From Pseudocalidococcus sp964653145 (GTDB lineage Bacteria; Cyanobacteriota; Cyanobacteriia; Thermosynechococcales; Thermosynechococcaceae): DNA of 64,000 bases. The notes beneath the pieces were generated by a model. It ran no database searches, was not told the origin of the DNA, and saw only the letters and a program-made list of their open reading frames with translations. This document shows positions 18,717 through 27,281 of this stretch, piece after piece. The stretch covers positions 189,424 to 253,423 of the forward strand of contig CAZZCG010000002.1 of assembly GCA_964653145.1 (NCBI GenBank), read 5' to 3'. Positions within the stretch are counted from its first letter, which is position 1. Each line of letters opens with the position of its first letter. Made by a program: the position numbers and the translations under genes.

Positions 18717-20186
18717 GTGTCGATTCGTAACCCAGGCCTGGTGATGTCAGACCCCAAATCCGTGAAAGCCCCGTCCCTTAAAACTGTGGTTCCCCGTACC
18801 AGTTGGATGACCCTGCTGTTGATTGCCGTTGACCTGGGAGCCTTGGCCATCACCGGATTTCTCAGTGTTTGGGGGCGTTGGTTTTTTCAGGGAAATTATC
18901 ACCCCAGTCTTTACCTAAGTGGCCTACCCCTACTGCTTTTTTTCCCCCTAGCCTACGGAATTGTCGGGCTGTATCCTGGCGTGGGCTTAAGTCCAGTGGA
19001 TGAACTCCGTTGGCTTACCCTGATGACAACCCTGGTTTATACAGTCTTGGGCTCTGGAATTTTTCTAGTCCGTGAAGGCGAAACCTATTCCCGCTTAGTT
19101 TTTTTGTTGGCCTGGGGGGGGTCTCTGCTAGCCGTACCCATCAGTCGAGGCATCTTGCGTCATCTGGCCAGCCGTCGGGCCTGGTGGGGGCAACCGGTCT
19201 TAATTTTGGGGGCAGGGAAAACTGGAGAATTACTCGTCAATACGTTACATCGTCACCCCGGTCTGGGCTTAAAGCCGGTTGCTTTTCTTGATGATGACCC
19301 CAGAAAACACCAACAGGTTCTGGCCACAATTCCAGTTTTGGGGGGGTTAGAGCGGGCGCCAGAGTTAGCGGCAGTCCATCACCTTGCCTATGCCATTGTC
19401 GCCATGCCTGGAGTTGCCCCACCCCAATTGATCAAACTTCTGGAGCGCTGTGGCCATTGTTTTGAGCATTTATTAGTGGTTCCAGATTTGTTTGGTTTGG
19501 CCAGTTTGTGGGTCGCCCCCAAGGACTTGGCTGGGGTTTTGGCCTTGGAAGTCCGCCAACAGTTGCTTTTACCCATTCCCCGCCTCACTAAGGCCTGGGT
19601 TGATTTTTCCCTAGCGCTGGTCATTGGCCTGGTGAGTCTGCCGATTTTGTTGGTCATTAGCCTCCTGATCTTTTTGGATAGCCCAGGCCCCATTTTCTAC
19701 ACCCAGGCCCGGATTGGTCGCCATGGTAAACCCTTTCGAGCCATTAAATTTAGATCGATGCTGCCCCAGGCCGACAAAATTCTGGCGGCTTATCTGGCCC
19801 AATTTCCGGAATATCAGCAGGAGTGGGAACAAGACCACAAACTCAAAGCGGATCCCCGCCTAACTCGGGTGGGTTGGTGGCTGAGGCGAACCAGCTTGGA
19901 TGAGTTACCCCAATTAATCAATGTTCTGCGGGGAGAAATGAGCCTAGTTGGCCCCCGGCCGATTGTGACCGCAGAAATCCCAAAATATGAGGACAAATAT
20001 TCCCTCTACACCAGAGTCAAACCAGGAATCACCGGGCTGTGGCAAGTTTCCGGGCGCAATAATATTTCCTATCTAGAGCGGGTCAATTTGGATGCTTACT
20101 ACGTGCGGAACTGGTCTGTCTGGTTAGACTTCTACATTCTTTTGCGAACCGTTTGGGTTGTCTTGGTGGCCGAGGGAGCCTATTAA
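18717..20186 (+). CDS. Undecaprenyl-phosphate sugar-phosphate transferase (WbaP/polyisoprenyl hexose-1-P transferase family)
   Basis: 489 aa. Four hydrophobic segments lie in the first 150 residues, then a nucleotide-binding-like domain starting with PVLILGAGKTGELL, a fifth membrane segment (about 300-325) and the catalytic bacterial sugar transferase domain. Motifs seen are DSPGPIFYTQARIGRHGKPF, KFRSM, RRTSLDELPQLINVLRGEMSLVGPRP and the KPGITGLWQVSGR element. It attaches the first sugar phosphate to the lipid carrier for exopolysaccharide or O-antigen assembly. Start taken as GTG 18717; ATG 18744 is possible. No other polysaccharide genes are adjacent. Confidence 0.88.
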   Translation: MSIRNPGLVMSDPKSVKAPSLKTVVPRTSWMTLLLIAVDLGALAITGFLSVWGRWFFQGNYHPSLYLSGLPLLLFFPLAYGIVGLYPGVGLSPVDELRWLTLMTTLVYTVLGSGIFLVREGETYSRLVFLLAWGGSLLAVPISRGILRHLASRRAWWGQPVLILGAGKTGELLVNTLHRHPGLGLKPVAFLDDDPRKHQQVLATIPVLGGLERAPELAAVHHLAYAIVAMPGVAPPQLIKLLERCGHCFEHLLVVPDLFGLASLWVAPKDLAGVLALEVRQQLLLPIPRLTKAWVDFSLALVIGLVSLPILLVISLLIFLDSPGPIFYTQARIGRHGKPFRAIKFRSMLPQADKILAAYLAQFPEYQQEWEQDHKLKADPRLTRVGWWLRRTSLDELPQLINVLRGEMSLVGPRPIVTAEIPKYEDKYSLYTRVKPGITGLWQVSGRNNISYLERVNLDAYYVRNWSVWLDFYILLRTVWVVLVAEGAY

Positions 20187-20440
20187 AGCATGCCGGAAAG
20201 GGCCTGGGGATGCTGCTCTAGCCAATCGTAAAGCTGATCCAACTGGGCAAGGGAAATGAGGCCATACTGCCAAAGAATGATCGGCAGTGGACCACGGGAT
20301 TGCTGCCATTGGCGCATCGCTAACTGGATAGATTCTTCAGAAAGGGCTAAGTCTTGCTTGAGGTATGCCAACAACCTTGGGGCTGGAGAATCTAGGGATT
20401 TCATCATGGACAGGGACAGCGGTGAAAATAAAGAATTCAT
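20183..20440 (-). CDS. DUF2949 family small protein
   Basis: 85 aa, soluble. The pattern LLAYLKQDLALSEESIQLA followed by GPLPIILWQYGLISLAQLDQL and LYDWLEQ matches DUF2949, a small family found in cyanobacteria; function unknown. Its TAA interlocks with the TAA of the sugar transferase (TTAA, 20183-20186). Confidence 0.75.
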   Translation of the reverse strand: MNSLFSPLSLSMMKSLDSPAPRLLAYLKQDLALSEESIQLAMRQWQQSRGPLPIILWQYGLISLAQLDQLYDWLEQHPQALSGML

Positions 20441-20851
20441 TAAGCTTTTGCAAACTAAGAAACAGTAATCTAAGCCAAAACTGGTTATGCAATCCAGAAC
20501 ATTGCCGTGACTAAAAGCGCATAATCTGAGTTTTCCTCACCGCAATTACGCCTGTTGCTAAGACAGACACTATATCAGGGGGATTAGGGGAAAAACACCG
20601 TCGGTGCCCCTGTTTCTGTAATTTTTTGTGAAAATTCTAGCGTCATCCCCCCTACCTGACCTGGTTCGGGAAGTCGAACCCTGATCCACTGAATTGCAGG
20701 GATGGCCCGTCCAGGGAAGACAATTGCCTACACTTAAGACTAGAAATGCTTCATGCATAACCGTCAGTCCTATGCCCCCATCCATCAAGTCGGACGCAAA
20801 AGGCAAAAGGTTAGGAAAGGAGCTGGATAAATTTCTCCAAGGATTGAGCCC
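20441..20851. other. 411-bp divergent intergenic region with hairpins
   Basis: No coding region supported. It holds a perfect 6-bp hairpin GGTTCG/CGAACC (20663-20680) and, 57 bp to the left on the minus strand, GCACC-GAC-GGTGT followed by TTTT (20591-20606), which resembles a weak terminator. A minus-strand small RNA ending near 20591 is conceivable. The T-arm-like TTCGA in the first hairpin does not extend into a tRNA fold. Confidence 0.35.
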
Positions 20852-21787
20852 GTGGAATTAGCCCAGGCCCTGATTGTCTACAAAGCTGGTGATGCCTTTA
20901 GCCAACGCTGGGCCGAAACCCTGGGTAAAGCCCTAGAAGCCCGAGGATGCCGGATTCTCATTGGCCCCAGTGGCCCCCAGGATAATCCCTACCCCGTATT
21001 CATGGCCTCGGTCAGTCGCCCGATCAATGTTGCCTTTGTACTTGGGGGAGATGGAACAGCCCTGGCTGCGGCCCGCCACTTGGCTCCAGAAGAGATTCCC
21101 ATTTTGGCCGTCAATGTCGGGGGGCATTTGGGGTTTCTCACGGAGCCCTTCGAGTTATTCCAGGACATTCCCAAGCTGTTGGCACGATTAGAAACCGATC
21201 AGTACGCAATGCAACAACGGATGATGCTCCAGGCCCAGGCCCATGAGGGGGTTCGCCCCAACTCCGAACCAGTGGGCCAGCGGTATTTAGCGTTGAACGA
21301 AATGTGCATCAAGCCCGCCTCGGCTGACCGCATGATCACCGCCATCTTAGAAATGGAAATTGATGGGGATGTGGTGGATCAATACCAAGGCGATGGAATG
21401 ATCGTTGCCACACCCACAGGCTCAACCTGCTATACCGTCGCCGCCAATGGCCCAATCATTCACCCAGGGATGGAGGCAATTGCCGTTTCCCCGATTTGCC
21501 CCTTGAGTTTATCTAGTCGGCCAATTATTTTGCCTGCTCGCTCCGTCGTTAGTATTTGGCCCCTAGAAGACCGGAGTTTGTGCACCAAACTCTGGATGGA
21601 TGGGGTCATGGCCACCTCAATTTGGCCTGGGCAACGGGTGGATGTGTCGATGGCTGACTGTGAAGCTCGATTTATTGTCCTCAAGGATCATTATTCCTTC
21701 TACGAGACCCTACGGGAAAAACTCCATTGGGCTGGGGCCAGAATCCATTACAACAACAACTATGTTCAACGCAATGGCAAATCCTAA
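20852..21787 (+). CDS. nadK: NAD kinase
   Basis: 311 aa cytosolic enzyme phosphorylating NAD to NADP with ATP or polyphosphate. VLGGDGTALAAARHL carries the catalytic GGDGT motif, NVGGHLGFLTEP the second conserved loop, and TPTGSTCYTVAANGPIIHP the substrate-binding signature. GTG start at 20852. It is convergent with panB (31 bp). Cyanobacteria commonly carry two NAD kinase paralogues; which type this is cannot be settled here. Confidence 0.95.
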   Translation: MELAQALIVYKAGDAFSQRWAETLGKALEARGCRILIGPSGPQDNPYPVFMASVSRPINVAFVLGGDGTALAAARHLAPEEIPILAVNVGGHLGFLTEPFELFQDIPKLLARLETDQYAMQQRMMLQAQAHEGVRPNSEPVGQRYLALNEMCIKPASADRMITAILEMEIDGDVVDQYQGDGMIVATPTGSTCYTVAANGPIIHPGMEAIAVSPICPLSLSSRPIILPARSVVSIWPLEDRSLCTKLWMDGVMATSIWPGQRVDVSMADCEARFIVLKDHYSFYETLREKLHWAGARIHYNNNYVQRNGKS

Positions 21788-21818
21788 GACCTCAGAAACT
21801 GACTTCGGGAGGCATGGA

Positions 21819-22628
21819 TTAATTACTCAAAAACTGCTGTGAGATGACATCTTGGCAATAGTTCTGGACGAATTTAGTAATCTCTGCACGCAAGTGACCA
21901 TAGGCAGGGGCAAAGGGTGGGGCCTGGGCAGATAACCCTAACAAATCTGCTGTGACTAAGACTTGCCCATCACAATTGGGGCCAGCGCCGATGCCGATGG
22001 TGGGTACTTTAAGCTTCGAGGTGATAGTGTGAGCCAACTCCCCTGGAATATGCTCCAAAATCACGGCAAACACCCCAGCCGCTTCCAGGGCAAGGGCCTC
22101 CTCTAAAATCCGGGCAGCGGCTTCTGGAGATTGTCCCTGTTGGCGAAAGGAACCCAATTGATGGATAGATTGCGGCGTTAACCCCACATGGCCCAACACC
22201 GGAATCCCGACTTCCACTAGGCACTCTACCGCCCGGATTGCACTTCCATAGGCCCCCTCTAGTTTCACGGCTTGGACCCCGGCCTCTTGCAGCAACCGTC
22301 CAGCAGATTGCAGGGCCTGGTCTGGGCTAGCTTGGTAACTTAAACAGGGTAAATCAGCCACAAGAAGGGCCCGCTTGACTCCCCGGCGCACGGCCTGAGT
22401 ATGGTGCACCATTTGATCGAGGGTCACGGGCAGGGTCGTTGGATGCCCCAGGGCCACCATCCCTAAGGAGTCCCCAACTAAAATCACGTCCACCCCGGCC
22501 TGGTCTAATATTTCCGCAAATAAGAAATCCCAGGCCGTCAACATCGTGATTGGGCGACCCTGTAATTTCCACTGTTGCAGTTGGGGAATTGTAATTGGGC
22601 GATTGTGTTTGGGAACAATCGGGGTCAT
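21819..22628 (-). CDS. panB: 3-methyl-2-oxobutanoate hydroxymethyltransferase (ketopantoate synthesis)
   Basis: First committed step of pantothenate synthesis: 2-ketoisovalerate + methylene-THF to ketopantoate, Mg2+ dependent. MLTAWDFLFAEILDQAGVDVILVGDSLGM and the VKLEGAYG, LGHVGLTPQS, VILEHIP and IGIGAGPNCDGQ stretches are family signatures; the Glu in VILEHIP is the expected catalytic base. I prefer ATG 22628 (AAGGA about 10 nt upstream); a GTG at 22649 is also in frame. It consumes the methylene-THF that folD also handles. Confidence 0.95.
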   Translation of the reverse strand: MTPIVPKHNRPITIPQLQQWKLQGRPITMLTAWDFLFAEILDQAGVDVILVGDSLGMVALGHPTTLPVTLDQMVHHTQAVRRGVKRALLVADLPCLSYQASPDQALQSAGRLLQEAGVQAVKLEGAYGSAIRAVECLVEVGIPVLGHVGLTPQSIHQLGSFRQQGQSPEAAARILEEALALEAAGVFAVILEHIPGELAHTITSKLKVPTIGIGAGPNCDGQVLVTADLLGLSAQAPPFAPAYGHLRAEITKFVQNYCQDVISQQFLSN

Positions 22629-23050
22629 GGGAGCGTTGTCCTTACCCACAAAGGGGATGAATCTTCTGGATCCTACTGGATTTCCTCTGCGACCTGCCCC
22701 TTAGCCTCTTGTGAATGTCGCAAATTTTGTTGGTTTAATTGCCCTGACAAACTCCACCACCATGATCTGCCCTCAGTCAAGGGGTTGAAGAAGCATTGAA
22801 GAAAAAGACCGTCAGTCCTTAAGAAACCGGGAAGCTGACGATCTGAAAAATGGGCATAGGGATAAGCAGTTGGGGAAAGGCCCTTGCGATGGCATGATAT
22901 TTAGGTAATGCACTTGTCCCGTTGAGGCTAAGACTAGTCAGGCAGGGTGGCATCTGTGGCTGGCCTTGACTAATCTGGTATCGTCCTCACTCCGGGATGC
23001 ACTTGACCCCAACTGCTGAGAATGCACATCACATAATTGCACGGAGAACT
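22629..23050. other. 422-bp divergent region between panB and psbV
   Basis: No gene seen. It must hold the psbV and panB promoters. GGAG at 23043-23046, four nt before ATG 23051, is the psbV ribosome-binding site. I could not assign -10/-35 boxes with confidence. Confidence 0.4.
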
Positions 23051-23542
23051 ATGCTGAGACGATGCTTTTGGCTGGCGGCGGCCCTGGTCCTCGGTACCTG
23101 GCAACTGTTGACGGGAACTGCTGTAGCGGCTGAATTAACCCCCGATGTTTTGACTGTTCCTTTTGATAGTCAAGGTAAAACCATTACCCTCACAAAACAA
23201 CAGTACGACGAGGGACAACGCCTGTTTAACTACGCCTGTGCCTCCTGCCATGTGGGCGGTGTCACAAAAACCAATCCAAGCTTAGATCTGGCAACAGAAA
23301 CCTTAGCCCTGGCTACTCCCCCCCGTGACAGTATTGTTGGCCTGGTGGACTACATGAAAGATCCAACTACCTATGATGGGGAAGAGTCGATTGCGGAAGT
23401 GCATCCGAGCCTGAAGAGTGCTGATATTTTTCCAAAAATGCGTAATCTCACTGATACCGATCTCGCCGATATTGCTGGTCATATCTTGGTGGCTCCAAAA
23501 ATTCTTGGTGAAAAATGGGGCGGTGGCAAGGTTTATTACTAG
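23051..23542 (+). CDS. psbV: Cytochrome c550, photosystem II extrinsic subunit PsbV
   Basis: 163 aa precursor: a signal peptide of about 26 residues (cut AVA/AELTP) and a mature part of 137 residues. It is a lumenal extrinsic protein that stabilises the Mn4CaO5 cluster of PSII. The heme is bound at CASCHVGG, and the distal His of VHPSLKSADIFPKM is the second axial ligand. ATG 23051 was chosen because GGAG precedes it and translation gives a canonical signal peptide; an ATG at 22997 would add an implausible leader. First gene of the psbV-psbV2-petJ series. Confidence 0.96.
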   Translation: MLRRCFWLAAALVLGTWQLLTGTAVAAELTPDVLTVPFDSQGKTITLTKQQYDEGQRLFNYACASCHVGGVTKTNPSLDLATETLALATPPRDSIVGLVDYMKDPTTYDGEESIAEVHPSLKSADIFPKMRNLTDTDLADIAGHILVAPKILGEKWGGGKVYY

Positions 23543-23555
23543 GCATGTCAGCTTA

Positions 23556-24092
23556 ATGAAAACACAACGGCATTCTCTCCTCACATCGGTCAACTTAGGA
23601 GCATCACTCTGGGTTGGCCTGGTATTAGCTCTCTTGATTAACTTGGGTTGGCAGAATCCGGCCTGGGCTGCGGGTATTGATGGCTATGTGTCTCAATATC
23701 TCAAGGCTAGTCAGCCAGTCAGTCTAGCGGCGGATGAACAAGGAGCAACTCGCGAGTTTACGCCATCGGAATTAACAATTGGTAAGCGACTGTTTGAGGA
23801 AAATTGCAAAAACTGTCACGTAGGTGGGGCAACACTGCCAAATCCCCTGGTTTCTTTATCTTTAAAAGATTTACAGGGAGCTCAACCACCTCGGGATAAC
23901 ATTGCCAGTTTAGTTGCCTTTCAGCGTTTACCGATGACCTACGACGGTTCGGAAGAAAGTTATTGGTGTCGAGAAGTGCCAGAAAATTGGCTGACGACCG
24001 CGGAATTGGAGCAATTAGCGGCATTTGTTCTCCGAGCAGCGGCAGTAGCTCCGGGCTGGGGTACCGAAACCTTTGCGGATTCAGCTCCTTAA
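23556..24092 (+). CDS. psbV2: PsbV2, cytochrome c550-like protein with probable Cys heme ligand
   Basis: 178 aa precursor with a signal peptide of about 38 residues (AWA/AGID). The heme site CKNCHVGGATLPNP and the PPRDNIASLV...PMTYDGSEES stretch align with PsbV, but where PsbV has the distal His this protein reads EESYWCREVPENW, putting a Cys in the ligand region. That matches T. elongatus PsbV2, known to me for His/Cys heme ligation. Start at ATG 23556, 13 nt after the psbV stop. The function of PsbV2 is not settled; partial replacement of PsbV has been proposed. Confidence 0.9.
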   Translation: MKTQRHSLLTSVNLGASLWVGLVLALLINLGWQNPAWAAGIDGYVSQYLKASQPVSLAADEQGATREFTPSELTIGKRLFEENCKNCHVGGATLPNPLVSLSLKDLQGAQPPRDNIASLVAFQRLPMTYDGSEESYWCREVPENWLTTAELEQLAAFVLRAAAVAPGWGTETFADSAP

Positions 24093-24251
24093 CCCATCCA
24101 AGGCAAGAAAATTTGCTAAACTTGCCCATGGTGGTTTGGGCGATGGCTTGGGGAACTAGCTTGGTTTTAGAGATGCCCATTTAACTAATGACCACTTTTT
24201 TTGATTTAACACTTGACCTTACGACTCTGAATTCTGACGAGGAGAACCATT

Positions 24252-24590
24252 GTGAAGAACGTATTAACTGTCTTATCGCTTGCCTTCGTAGCTTTAACCC
24301 TGTGGCTAAGTGGCCCTGTGCTGGCAGCTGATCTAGCCGATGGAGCAAAAGTTTTTAGTGCCAACTGTGCAGCTTGTCACATGGGTGGCGGAAATGTTGT
24401 TATGGCCAACAAAACCCTTAAGAAAGAGGCCTTGGAACAGTTTGGCATGAACTCCCCTGATGCCATCATGTATCAAGTCCAGAACGGTAAGAATGCCATG
24501 CCAGCCTTTGGTGGGCGTTTAAGCGATGCACAAATTGAAAATGTCGCAGCCTACGTCCTGGATCAATCTGAGAAAAATTGGGCTGGCTAG
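24252..24590 (+). CDS. petJ: Cytochrome c6
   Basis: 112 aa precursor; signal peptide of 25 residues (VLA/ADLAD) and an 87-residue mature protein. It is a soluble lumenal electron carrier from cytochrome b6f to photosystem I, and to the terminal oxidase. Heme motif CAACH with the axial Met in KNAMPAFGG. The start is GTG at 24252 with AGGAG eight nt upstream. An intrinsic terminator follows at 24651. No copper-responsive site could be assigned. Confidence 0.97.
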   Translation: MKNVLTVLSLAFVALTLWLSGPVLAADLADGAKVFSANCAACHMGGGNVVMANKTLKKEALEQFGMNSPDAIMYQVQNGKNAMPAFGGRLSDAQIENVAAYVLDQSEKNWAG

Positions 24591-24650
24591 AGCGATCGAT
24601 TGCCCTCTGGAAACTATCCAGCAAATAATTAATGCTTAAAAATAACAGAC

Positions 24651-24673
24651 ACCCTCGTCCACGGGGGTTTTTT
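24651..24673 (+). terminator. Rho-independent terminator after petJ
   Basis: ACCCTCGT pairs with ACGGGGGT (one T-G wobble), followed by a T-run to 24673. It closes the psbV-psbV2-petJ transcription unit before dcd. Confidence 0.85.
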
Positions 24674-24741
24674 ATTGCTCGAAAATGCCCTATAGAATTA
24701 GGGAGCAGTTTGCAAAGCCCCTTAGCCAAAGTAGTTGCTTC

Positions 24742-25338
24742 ATGATTAAGAATGATCGCTGGATTATTGAACAAGCCCGTTTGGGGATGATTTCCCCCTT
24801 TGAGCCAGCCCAAGTCCGCAAAGTTGAGCAGAATGAAACCTCAGTACCAGTCATTAGTTATGGGGTTTCCAGCTATGGCTACGACATCCGCCTGTCCCCG
24901 GTAGAAATGCTTGTCTTTAAACATATTCCAGGAACTGTGGTTAACCCCAAAAATTTTAATCCCGGCAACCTTGAACCTGTAGCATTGCAAACCGATGAGT
25001 ATGGTAGCTACTTTATTATTCCGGCAAATTCCTATGGTCTGGGGGTGAGTTTGGAGGCAATTCAGATGCCTGCCAATGTCACGGCAATTTGTTTAGGAAA
25101 GAGCACCTATGCCCGGGTTGGATTGATTGTCAACATTACGCCCCTTGAGGCGGGTTGGACTGGGGCCGGCATTACTTTGGAGTTTTCCAATGCCTCCAGT
25201 GCCGATTGCCGGGTGTATGCCAATGAAGGAGTGGCTCAGCTTCTATTTTTTGAGGGAGAACCCTGTCAAACAACCTATGCGGATCGCCAGGGAAAATATC
25301 AAAATCAGTCCAGTAAAGTCACCTTGGCCAAAGTTTAA
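24742..25338 (+). CDS. dcd: dCTP deaminase (Dcd family)
   Basis: 198 aa from ATG 24742 (MIKNDRWI, the usual N-terminus). Homotrimeric enzyme deaminating dCTP to dUTP, the main bacterial route to dTTP. GYDIRLSP, the GKSTYARVGLIVNITPLEAGWTG region and the ITLEFSN stretch contain the conserved substrate-binding residues and catalytic Glu. tadA follows 15 bp downstream, so the two deaminases are probably one operon. Whether it also has dUTPase activity cannot be told. Confidence 0.92.
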   Translation: MIKNDRWIIEQARLGMISPFEPAQVRKVEQNETSVPVISYGVSSYGYDIRLSPVEMLVFKHIPGTVVNPKNFNPGNLEPVALQTDEYGSYFIIPANSYGLGVSLEAIQMPANVTAICLGKSTYARVGLIVNITPLEAGWTGAGITLEFSNASSADCRVYANEGVAQLLFFEGEPCQTTYADRQGKYQNQSSKVTLAKV

Positions 25339-25353
25339 TTCCAGGCCCCAGCG

Positions 25354-25839
25354 ATGCAGACTCAATCCCATGAGTTTTGGATGTCTCAAGCCTTGGAATT
25401 GGCTGCGGTGGCTGGACAGGCTGGGGAAGTTCCTGTTGCAGCGATCATCATTAACGCTGAAGGTAAGTTGATAGCAACTGGCCAAAACCGCCGCGAACGG
25501 GATCAGGACCCAACGGCCCATGCGGAAGTTGTGGCATTACGCCAGGCCGGGACTGTGCAAGGCACTTGGTACTTAACAGACTGCACCCTTTACGTCACCC
25601 TAGAGCCCTGTCCAATGTGTGCTGGGGCAATTCTGCAGGGGCGGATTAAAACCTTGGTCTTTGGGACAGCGGATCCAAAGGCAGGAGCCATGGGATCAGT
25701 CATTAATATTCCTGAGAGTCCGGCAGCCTACCATCGGATTGAGGTGATTGGGGGTGTTCTTGCTGAATTGTGTCGGCAACAACTCCAGGCCTGGTTTCAA
25801 GCCCACCGTCGGCAAACCAAGGCGCAATCCCGGCTGTAG
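25354..25839 (+). CDS. tadA: tRNA-specific adenosine deaminase TadA
   Basis: 161 aa. It deaminates A34 to inosine in tRNA-Arg(ACG). Zinc site: HAEVVALRQAG with the catalytic Glu and PCPMCAGAILQGRI. Length and order are normal for the family. The last 137 bp overlap, antisense, the extended 3' end of folK, so this segment of DNA codes on both strands. Confidence 0.93.
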   Translation: MQTQSHEFWMSQALELAAVAGQAGEVPVAAIIINAEGKLIATGQNRRERDQDPTAHAEVVALRQAGTVQGTWYLTDCTLYVTLEPCPMCAGAILQGRIKTLVFGTADPKAGAMGSVINIPESPAAYHRIEVIGGVLAELCRQQLQAWFQAHRRQTKAQSRL

Positions 25840-26299
25840 GAACCTGAGCCAACAGCGATTGAAAGGAAATCTGAGTCACTGGATCCACGCCATTGGGTTC
25901 CAGATCAACCAGGGGGACTAGGACAAAAGCTCGCTCACGAAACCGAGGATGGGGCAGGGTCAGAATAGGGCTGCTCAGTTGCAGATCACCGTAGAGAATC
26001 AGGTCTAAATCTAAGGTTCTCGGCCCCCAGTGTTGAGATCGTTGTCGGTTTGCCTGGTGTTCCAAATTTTGACAAACCGCCAGAAGCTCAAAGGGATCTA
26101 GGGCGGTGGCAATGCGGACACAGCCATTGAGGTAGTCCGGTTGAGGTGGGCCGACGGGCTGAGTGCGATACCAGGGAGAAACCTTAAGGACTTTGATGCC
26201 CAATTGCCTTTGGAGCCGCTCTAGGGTCTGGCTGACTATGCCCCAGGAATCTCCCAGGTTACTGCCAAGGGCAATAATCGCATGGACACAATCCCCCAT
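25703..26299 (-). CDS. folK: 2-amino-4-hydroxy-6-hydroxymethyldihydropteridine pyrophosphokinase (FolK) with extended C-terminus
   Basis: Transfers pyrophosphate from ATP to 6-hydroxymethyl-dihydropterin in folate synthesis. IALGSNLGDS, VSPWYRTQPVGPPQPDYLNG, the RTLDLDLILYGD metal/ATP site and LPHPRFRERAFVLVPL are all present. The family usually ends near residue 155-160. Here the frame runs on for about 40 more residues, which are the reverse complement of the tadA 3' end and look unlike a domain. Either the native stop was lost or the tail is tolerated. Confidence 0.92.
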   Translation of the reverse strand: MGDCVHAIIALGSNLGDSWGIVSQTLERLQRQLGIKVLKVSPWYRTQPVGPPQPDYLNGCVRIATALDPFELLAVCQNLEHQANRQRSQHWGPRTLDLDLILYGDLQLSSPILTLPHPRFRERAFVLVPLVDLEPNGVDPVTQISFQSLLAQVPTAGIAPWFADGGLETRPGVVADTIQQEHPQSPQSDGRLPDSQEY

Positions 26300-26417
26300 C
26301 TAAAGAGAATCACCCCGCAGGATATACTATTACCTAGATTAATGGTTCAGCGTGGCTCTACAGCCCAACTTTAGTCAGTCAGCTTTAATTATCCCTTAGT
26401 ACTTTAATTTTGCTGTT

Positions 26418-27281
26418 GTGAGTTTACAGCCACTTTTTAATTCCCCTTGCCCGGTGATTGGGGTAGTTCACCTGTTGCCGTTGCCGACCTCACCACGCTG
26501 GGGGGGAAATTTAAAAGTAGTCATGGATCGAGCTGAACAGGAAGCCACGGCTTTGGCTGCGGGTGGTGTCGATGGCATCATTGTCGAAAACTTTTTTGAT
26601 GCGCCGTTTACGAAAGAACGTGTGGATCCCGCCGTGGTCAGTGCAATGACATTGGTGATTGAGCGGATTAAAAACCTGGTAACCGTCCCTCTGGGGGTGA
26701 ATGTTCTCCGAAATGATGCCCACAGTGGCCTGGGAATTGCCGCCTGTACCGGTTGCCAGTTTATTCGGGTGAATGTTTTGACCGGGGTCATGGCGACGGA
26801 TCAAGGCTTAATTGAAGGCCAGGCCCATCAGTTGCTTCGTTATCGCCGGGAGTTGGGACAGGATATTAAAATCGTCGCCGATGTCCTAGTCAAACACGCT
26901 CGTCCCTTGGGCAGCCCGAACTTAACGACGGCGGTGAGTGACACAATTCAACGGGGCCTGGCCGATGGGGTGATTTTGTCCGGTTGGGCAACAGGCAGTC
27001 CCCCGAGTCAGGAGGATTTAGAACTCGCCAAGGATGCCGCCAATGATATCCCGGTTTGGATTGGCAGTGGTGCCACCTGGGAAAACATTCCAGATTTAAT
27101 CCGTTTTGCCAATGGGGTAATCGTGGCCAGTTCTTTGAAACGGCAAGGAAAGATTGAGCAGCCCATTGATCCGATTCGGGTCAGTCGCTTTGTCGCAGCC
27201 CTACGGCGAGCAACTTCTACAGAAACCAAGGAAGCCAATAAACCTTCAACGGTTCCGGCTGTGTCACCCTTACCCCGCTAG
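26418..27281 (+). CDS. btpA: Photosystem I biogenesis protein BtpA
   Basis: 287 aa, GTG start. VIGVVHLLPLPTSPRWGGN at the N-terminus, DGIIVENFFDAPF, NVLRNDAHSGLGIA and the closing IGSGATWENIPDL are BtpA landmarks; the fold should be a TIM barrel. In Synechocystis BtpA is a peripheral thylakoid protein needed for stable PSI reaction-centre proteins. Its enzymatic activity is unknown. The last 12 bp overlap the end of holB on the opposite strand. Confidence 0.93.
   Translation: MSLQPLFNSPCPVIGVVHLLPLPTSPRWGGNLKVVMDRAEQEATALAAGGVDGIIVENFFDAPFTKERVDPAVVSAMTLVIERIKNLVTVPLGVNVLRNDAHSGLGIAACTGCQFIRVNVLTGVMATDQGLIEGQAHQLLRYRRELGQDIKIVADVLVKHARPLGSPNLTTAVSDTIQRGLADGVILSGWATGSPPSQEDLELAKDAANDIPVWIGSGATWENIPDLIRFANGVIVASSLKRQGKIEQPIDPIRVSRFVAALRRATSTETKEANKPSTVPAVSPLPR

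Noticed and set aside
20650..20690. tRNA-like T-arm (GGTTCGA context) on the minus strand
   Set aside because: The stem does not pair correctly around a seven-base loop, and no acceptor, D or anticodon arm is found.
20570..20806. A 78-codon minus-strand open frame in the nadK intergenic region
   Set aside because: No family resemblance, atypical composition, and it covers the hairpins described there.
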